Assembly: GCA_029717555.1 (NCBI GenBank) | Contig: JAMDHS010000015.1 | Span: 124,001-188,000, forward strand | Source: Peribolospora baueri | Taxonomy: Eukaryota > Basidiomycota > Peribolosporomycetes > Peribolosporales > Peribolosporaceae | Reading direction: 5' to 3' | Length of the DNA stretch: 64,000 nt | Program-made: the position numbers and the translations under genes | Shown: positions 58,114 to 64,000 of the stretch, one piece after another | How the letters are laid out: each line of letters starts with the position of its first letter | How positions within the stretch are numbered: position 1 is the stretch's first letter | The notes under the pieces: generated by a model | The model's database searches: none | What the model saw: only the letters and a program-made list of their open reading frames with translations | Told to the model about the DNA's origin: nothing

Positions 58114-59197
58114 GGCAGACAGACAGACACAGACGTTTAAGAAGAGACAGACCGACGGGGGCGTCGAGTCGAGTCGAAAAGGACGGCCGTCCGTGGGCTG
58201 GATGGGAGTCCGTACGCTTGGTTCGCCATCCCTCGCTCAAGCCAGGCTAGCTCTTTCGTAGGGGACCGGCAGGCGGCATGATGGACGGACGGACGGACGG
58301 CAGACATCGATCGATCGATCGGTGAGAAGGCATCCTTCCGCCTCTCTCGACTCTCGACTCAGACAAGCCCGCTCGCCCCTTTCGTCCCTGCCTTTGTCCT
58401 TTTTTTACCTCCAAATCCCTTTTTCGGCCATTCGCCTCATGCGCTCCGCACAAAACAAGCTCAACACCGAGGCGTCGTTGTCGTATATACATACATACAG
58501 TCTAAGTAACGTTCTTTTTCGGTCAGCCGAACTGAACTGGGTTCGGGTTCTCGTCGGGGCGCGGCCGACCCACGGACGTACGTGCGAAGCGGGGGCGCAA
58601 GGACGGTCGGGGAGAGTCGAGGCGATTACGGCTTGAGGCAGGCAGGCGCCGCGAACGCCTGCCCGCTTTGCACTCCTACCTACCTACCCTACGCACACAC
58701 GCATGCACGCACACCGCGTTGGTGCACATACGTGGCCAAGTAGGCGGCGGCGAGGAGCCGAAGGAAGGAGAGGAACGACGACCGATGAGCCTGTTTCTCG
58801 TACGCGGCTCGGCCTTCCTTCCTTCCTTCGTCCCTTGACGACCATTATGAAACGCAAACGAACGGTAGCTAGGAGTAGGTTTGGCTCGGGTCGGCACTGC
58901 CCCGCGCGCGCGCGCCTCGATGACCCAAATCACGCACATGCACATACATACAATACGAATAGGACTACGATAGCGCCGGGCGGGAGATGAAACGGAAAGG
59001 GAAAGGGAGCGCGCTCGGACTCTGTGTCTGTCTGGGTGCGGTCGGCGCGGGGTGGCGGTTAATAACGAACCCAAACGCGAACCACCCGGCCGGCCGCGAT
59101 GTCGAATGGAGGAGGGGACGGACAAGCTGGCCTCGATGGGTCGTCCAACGGGATCCGTCCTTCTTTGTCTTTAACACGTGCCAATCATGACCGCCGA

Positions 59198-59240
59198 GTG
59201 CGGGTGCGGGCGCGGGCGCGGGCGCGGGTGCGGGTTGTCC
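59198..59240. repeat. GC-rich GGGCGC tandem array
   Basis: About six to seven imperfect copies of a GGGCGC or GGGTGC unit. The regular GGG runs could form a G-quadruplex. Confidence 0.75.
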
Positions 59241-59773
59241 GACGGAGGGGCGTGCGCCGCAGCAGGACCACCGCGCGCCGCGCCGCATTGAGCGATGGCG
59301 CTCATCGTCCTCATTTGGGCAAACAGTGTGTGCTGGGGTGGGATGGGCGGGATGGATGGGATTGGGTTGGGCTGGGTCGCGTCTCGAGACGGGCGCCGTC
59401 GCTTCGACGAACGGCGTGGCATGGCCACCGCTCGGGGCGCCGAAGCAGGCGGGGTCTGGTGTTGATGGATGACTAGCAGTGTATTTGTTATCTGTTATTT
59501 GTTACTTCTTGTTATTTGTTTTCCCGGCTCCTTCCTGGGGCGGCCGTATCCCTCGGCTCTCGGCCTCGGCCCTCGGCGGTCCCTGGCCGTGCTCAGTCGG
59601 CCTCCGTCGGCCTCCGTCGGCTGGCGGGCGTTAGCGCGTTCTGCTCTCGGCTGCCCACGTGACAAAGAGGAGCGCTCGGACAGGCCGACGGCAAGACCGA
59701 CCGACGGATCGATGCGTGTCCCGTCCGTTCCGTTTGTGCCATGCTATCCATGTCCGTGTGTGTGCCCGTCGCC

Positions 59774-59802
59774 GTCGGTCGTCGGTCGTCGGTCGTCGGT
59801 CG
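59774..59802. repeat. Tandem GTCGTCG heptanucleotide array
   Basis: About four copies of a seven-base unit, followed by a short GCTC run. Confidence 0.8.
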
Positions 59803-60472
59803 TCGCTCGGTCGCTCGCTCGCTCGTGCCGGTGGCGGTGGAACGTGTTTAAAGTGGCGTCGCCCTCCATGCTCGGCTCGGCCTTGTGCTGTGCTGTGTGC
59901 GTTCGTTGGGTGCCTCGCTGGCAGCGATAGCGTATGTAGGTACATGTCGACGACGTGACCATGACGTCGGACATCGGACGCCCCTTCCTGAATCTCTTTG
60001 CGTGGCCGTTCAGGCAGGGCGAGCGCCGGACGTGCAGACGGGGACATGGGGATCGGAGTCAGATGCATTGGAGACGGGACACGGCAGGGGACTGACTGCC
60101 TGACGACGATTGGCCGCCATTGATTCGCGGTCAAGTGTCGCGTCGCTCGAGTCGTTCATCTCCTTCATTCCGTCTTTCATCGTCTTCTTCTTCTTCTTCG
60201 TCTCTTCCTCCTCGCCACCATCCCATCCCATCCCAGACCCAAATACGCGCTCCCCGCTCCTTCCTGCCGCTTCCACCTGCCCCTCGGTCTCCCCGATTCC
60301 TTCTCGCCCCAAACTCAGCACCACTCCCCCTTCTCCGCCTTCTTCCTCGCGCCTATATCATCCCCCACCCCCTCGACTTTGCCCTCTCGGCCGGCGCCCC
60401 TTGTCCCCGTCGCCCCTCCTCTCGCCACCAACGTCGAGCCCCTCTAGAGTCCCCCTAGTAGGCCCCCTAGTC

Positions 60473-61786
60473 ATGGTACTCGTCCTTCCCTCCCTCTCGC
60501 CCTTCTCGAGCCCGTTCGGTGACGTCGACCACCGCTCCTCCTACCCGACGTCCTCTTTTTCACCTCTTCCTCCTCCCTTCCTCTCCCCACCCCCCTTCTC
60601 CCTCTCCTCCCTCTTGGGCTCGCTCTACCAGACATCCTCCCAGTACCCCCCGCCGCCCGCCTCGTCCTCCTGCAAGACGTGCGCTGTCCGCGTTCAGGCC
60701 GACAGACGCTCGCACTCGCACTCGCATTCGCACTCGCATACCCACGCCCACCCTCCCACCGGCCACCGCCGCGATGCCATCGCCATCCCCTCCTCCTACC
60801 ACGGCCACCACAGGTACGCCGTCGCCGATCACCCTCATCCCTCTGCCGATCACGCTCGCTACGATCGAGCCGCCGCCGCCGCCGATCACGGCCGATACGA
60901 TTTCCCCTCTGATTACGCTTCTTGGTACGACCAGACCGCCAACGGCGCCGCCGCTTATCCGATCGACTACGCTGCCGCTCGACAGAGGCTCCACTCCTGG
61001 TCCGCCTACTCCCAGTCCCTGCCCTCCCACCCTCTCCTTGGCCACCGCTCCCTTCAGGCCCCCCCACCCGCACCCGCGCCCGCCGCCCAGGCCCAGCAAG
61101 TCGCCGCGTATCACCCAGCCGCTGCGGCCCGCTCTCGCACCTCGCGCCACTACCCGCCTCAGCCGCCCCTGATCCCCACGCCGCCCGACTCGCCTCGTCC
61201 GGCGCCCAAGTCGGCCGCCGTTTATACCGTGCGCGTCGACCACTGCCAGCACTGCGGCCGCTGGCTCAAACAGTTTTATAACGACGGCATTCCCTGGGAC
61301 ATGTGGGTCTCCCCGCCGACCGCCACCGTCACCTGGTTCGCCTTCCATTCCGCTGACAGGACGGCTGGCGGAGGCAAGGAGCGCGATCGAGACAAAGCGG
61401 CGGTCGCGGAGAGGGACAAGGAGAAGGAGAAGGAGAAGGAGAAGGAGAAGGAACGCAGGAAGAGCGATGGCGATTGGACTCGCGCTAGCTGGGCCACCTT
61501 TACCAGGACGAGTCGCGGCGAGAAGGAGCCGCGCGGGCACGAGCGCGATCGCGATCATCGCAGCAGCCAGCAGCCGAATCAGCAGCAGCAACAACAACAA
61601 CAGCAACAGGGGAAGAACGGCAGCGACGTGAGCATATCCTCGATGGACGAAAACATGACCGACTGGTCCTTGTCCACGCGCTCCATCATCCTCCTCCTCA
61701 AGAAAGGCAACTTTCATGTCGACCCGGCGGCCAACAAGAAGTCGGGACCCGATGTCTGGCGCTGTCTGCACTTTAACAGGTCTTGA
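60473..61786 (+). CDS. Orphan His/Gln/Lys-Glu-rich protein
   Basis: Single-exon frame of 437 residues from the only good ATG; no database family is recognised. The N-terminus is Ser/Pro-rich. A run of His-Ser and His-Thr pairs (HSHSHSHSHTHAH) follows a CKTCAVRV motif. The middle is Ala/Tyr/His-rich (ADHARYDRAAAAADHGRYD). A more ordered block near residue 245 reads YTVRVDHCQHCGRWLKQFY with DGIPWDMWVSPPTATVTWFA, including a CQHC pair that could bind metal. Charged repeats (Lys-Glu run, Arg/Asp-rich) and a run of ten Gln come next, then SDVSISSMDENMTDWSLSTR and an ending with RSIILLLKKGNFHVDP. CxxC plus His-rich sequence hints at metal binding but is not proof. Open length, codon structure and the ordered block make it more likely real than not. 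Confidence 0.6.
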   Translation: MVLVLPSLSPFSSPFGDVDHRSSYPTSSFSPLPPPFLSPPPFSLSSLLGSLYQTSSQYPPPPASSSCKTCAVRVQADRRSHSHSHSHSHTHAHPPTGHRRDAIAIPSSYHGHHRYAVADHPHPSADHARYDRAAAAADHGRYDFPSDYASWYDQTANGAAAYPIDYAAARQRLHSWSAYSQSLPSHPLLGHRSLQAPPPAPAPAAQAQQVAAYHPAAAARSRTSRHYPPQPPLIPTPPDSPRPAPKSAAVYTVRVDHCQHCGRWLKQFYNDGIPWDMWVSPPTATVTWFAFHSADRTAGGGKERDRDKAAVAERDKEKEKEKEKEKERRKSDGDWTRASWATFTRTSRGEKEPRGHERDRDHRSSQQPNQQQQQQQQQQGKNGSDVSISSMDENMTDWSLSTRSIILLLKKGNFHVDPAANKKSGPDVWRCLHFNRS

Positions 61787-63624
61787 ATGGTCGTCCTCTC
61801 CACACCGCCGTTTCCGACTTCTTTTTTTCTTTTTTCTTCCCGCGACCGTGTTGATCGCCAGTTCGCCCCGCGTTCTCATGCGCAAGCCCATCTCTTTTCT
61901 CCAGCGGACGACGCCTGTCCGTCACCGCGGCCCCTTGTCCGCTCGGCGTCGTCCACACGGTACCCCTTTCCGATTCATCCGCGCCCTCCCATCGGCAAGC
62001 CCGCACCTCGGCGCTCCCACTGGCGAGCCCAGCCCCCATCGCTTCGACGCTTGTCCTCCCGCCATCCCTCGCGGGAAGGCTACCCATATACCCCCGTCGT
62101 CCATTCACCTTGTGGACTCACTCTACCCGGTCACGACGCTTCGATCAGCGATCGATACCCTCTCCCCGATTCGCCTTTCTTTCTTTCTTGTTCGCCGACG
62201 GCGACGCGCGCTCCGCTCTCGGTAAAGTCTTTCTTGTATCCCTCAAATCGTTCCAAGCGTCCCACAACCCGTTCGTTCGTCCTTATACCATTCGTCGCTC
62301 GCTCTCCACCCCTCGCAACACAACACGCCCGTTTTGCCCGGTCCCCCCCCGTTTCTCCCCCGTCATGCCATCATCATCGTCTGTCTGTCCATCTGTCTGT
62401 TTGTACTGCTATCCTGCCCGTTCGTCACCCGCTCCCGCTCTCCCGTCTGTGCTGTGGCCGTCCCGTCCCGTCCCGTCCCGTCGCGTCTCGTCTTCTGTCA
62501 CGCTCGTCTTGTCTTGTTCTCGTTACGGTCTTTTTGCGTCGTTTCCCGTCCTTCCCCTGAATGTATCTTTTTACCATGGATGGACGTTCTCGTCACACAG
62601 CCCACGGCGACGAAGGCGAAGGCGAGGGCGGGACGATCAGATCGATGTTCGGCTCTGGACCGAGACTCGGAAGCACTATCTATATATACCCTGGCGGCGA
62701 GGGATCTTGGAGCCGAGGAGCTTTGTTTGTTTGTCTTGTTGGTCGAGTGGGGGGTCGTGTTCTGTTGTGAAGCCCGTACTTCCTCACATCTTTTCATCCT
62801 TTCCCGCAGCGCTCCCCAATTCCCTCTCCCTCCACCGCCGCTCGCTCGCTCATGCCGTCCTCCTTCTGCCGCACCTGCTCACACCTCGTCTCGCCTCCAT
62901 CGCTCCTTCGCCCGTGCCGAGTCCCGGATGTTAGGATGGACGTCGTTTGAGTGGCCGAGCGAAGGTAAGTAAAATAAAAAGAGGAGGACGCTAGGTCGTC
63001 GTCGTCGCTCGCTGGCACCGACCGACCGACTTCAACGTCACACGGCCCTGGTACTTGCGTCGTCGTCGCCGTCGTCACCGTCCTCCTCGTCGCCCTCCAG
63101 TCCGACTTTGGGGGACAAGCGCCGAGCACAGGGCCGTGTTCGGTGCCCCTCCACGCAGCTAGCTCGGCGCGGGCCACGCAGGGGCAGTTTAGGTCAAGTC
63201 AGGTCAGGTCAGGTCAGGCGCTCATCGTCACCGACGATAAGTTAAACAAGCGGAGTGAGAGTCTTCTTGTGGCCGCCCTTCGCGCCCACGACTTGCTGGA
63301 TTGTGCGCGTTCGGCTCAGCAGTAGCGCATGTCACGTCCGTCTGGAGCCCTTCTTCGTCATGTAAGCCGGCACGGAGCTAACGCCGGTGCCAGAGGGCGG
63401 GCGTTGAAGAAAGGTAGGAAAAAGGCGTGTTTGCCCTCGCCTCGCCTCGTCCCACTTGGCAAGTCTCCCCATCCCATCCGTCCTGTCCCGCCCATAGCGC
63501 CCGAGCTGCCAGCGTGCGTGCGTGCGCGAGCGCTTGTGAAAATGCGACGCGATACGACGCGACTCGCGTATCCTCGTCCTCGTCCTCGTCCGGAAGGGAC
63601 TTGGCGCCCTCGAGAAAGCTGGCA
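61787..63624. other. Pyrimidine-rich interval at the right end
   Basis: 3' flank of the orphan gene and upstream side of the last exon. Long open frames exist on the plus strand but are Ser/Pro/Arg low-complexity without motifs. An AGGTC short repeat lies at 63194-63220. Confidence 0.4.
63194..63220. repeat. Tandem AGGTC pentanucleotide repeat
   Basis: Four to five copies of a five-base AGGTC unit, slightly imperfect at the left end. Confidence 0.8.
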
Positions 63625-63937
63625 ATGTATCGTCACTGGCGACACCACAAGCTCGGGATACCGTCCGTACTCAGCGCCATCAACTTGCTTGGCAAGGCCG
63701 ATATCACAGGCCCTCCTTCTTCGCCTCTCTTTCCTCTTCCATCTCCACGCTTTCTTGCCGGTGGTGGAATCGCCGTCGGCGACTTTGCCAAGTCCACCGC
63801 GGCCTCGCCCGCCGTGCTCACCGGGCCTGACCGCGGCACCGTGTTTCACGAAGTGAAGAGGCTGCGAGAGGCAAAAGACCAAGGAGAGGAAAGCGAAGTG
63901 GAGAGTAGGGGCCGGGTGCATGTGCCTGCTCGTCAGG
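63625..63937 (+). CDS. Unidentified exon, probable 3'-partial gene
   Basis: From an ATG the frame reads MYRHWRHHKLGIPSVLSAIN, LLGKADITGP, FLAGGGIAVGDFAKSTAASP, VLTGPDRGTVFHEVKRLREA and RGRVHVPARQ up to a good donor GTGAGT at 63938. The composition is protein-like and less biased than nearby low-complexity frames, and the donor matches those used in this window. The gene would continue past the right edge. No family is recognised, and an upstream exon is possible. Confidence 0.35.
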
Positions 63938-64000
63938 GTGAGTCTACTAGCGCCCTCTTTGCTGTTCGGCCGAGTCGAGTCGCTTAGGGTCTGTTCTCCT

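Larger units (their letters stand above)
57454..60472. other. 3-kb gene-poor interval with many short repeats
   Basis: No gene is supported on either strand. It contains a GGCAACA array, GACGGACG repeats near 57967 and 58280, a GCGGGC array, a GTCGTCG array and other GTC/CGT runs, plus pyrimidine-rich blocks near its right end (60180-60470) that look like the 5' UTR of the orphan gene. Open frames of 80-150 codons are plentiful but low-complexity. A transcription-regulatory region, unstable spacer or noncoding RNA are all possible. Confidence 0.45.

Noticed and set aside
60560-61891. 443-codon open frame on the minus strand
   Set aside because: It is antisense to the orphan His/Gln-rich gene. 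It is Gly/Arg/Val low-complexity, mirrors the plus-strand codon pattern and shows no motif.
61787-62934. Plus-strand frames of 257-274 codons after the orphan gene
   Set aside because: Ser/Pro/Arg-rich with overlapping frames of the same character, which is expected of pyrimidine-rich noncoding DNA.

Overview
The window is nuclear DNA of a fungus, most likely a basidiomycete yeast. It is GC-rich, and nearly every gene is cut by several short introns with GTGAGT, GTGAGC or GTGCGT donors. There are Sm/LSM, RNase P, RhoGAP/RhoGEF and mitochondrial genes, and no operons. The dense GTGCGT-type introns fit Pucciniomycotina red yeasts (Microbotryomycetes), but that placement is inference. I saw no transposon, viral relic or CRISPR array.

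Layout, left to right: family X DNA polymerase (+, 5' end outside the window); NAD(P)H-hydrate epimerase (-); an orphan coiled-coil gene (+); a DUF3605 / NGI1-type gene (+); a class II aldolase/adducin protein (+); SmD3 (-); a 1,698-residue RhoGEF (-); a decayed C-terminal piece of a dynein heavy chain (+); a 14-TM MFS exporter (-); mitochondrial ribosomal protein bL33m (+); an F-BAR/RhoGAP protein (-); RNase P subunit Rpr2/Rpp21 (+); a CBS-PB1 protein with a tail anchor (-); a UPF0658 Golgi membrane protein (+); Enp2/Nol10 (-); heme A synthase Cox15 (+); an intron-bearing tRNA-Cys (+); a Ysc84-SH3 protein (+); guanylate kinase (+); an Hst2-type sirtuin (-); an epoxide hydrolase (-); a histidine/glutamine-rich orphan (+); and an unidentified exon at the right edge (+).

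The genes are mostly unrelated housekeeping functions, not a cluster. Loose themes are Rho signalling and actin (RhoGEF, F-BAR/RhoGAP, Ysc84-SH3), RNA processing (SmD3, Rpr2, Enp2) and mitochondria (bL33m, Cox15, possible mitochondrial forms of the epimerase and guanylate kinase). Divergent pairs with short shared upstream regions include Enp2/Cox15 (163 bp) and F-BAR-RhoGAP/Rpr2 (280 bp).

The most interesting observations are two predicted microexons. A 3-nt exon in the UPF0658 gene restores a Trp codon. A 7-nt exon in the epoxide hydrolase supplies the Trp-Pro of the HGWPG oxyanion-hole motif. The isolated dynein heavy-chain remnant is next. All gene models were built by eye from splice signals, reading frame and family motifs; no search or alignment was run.
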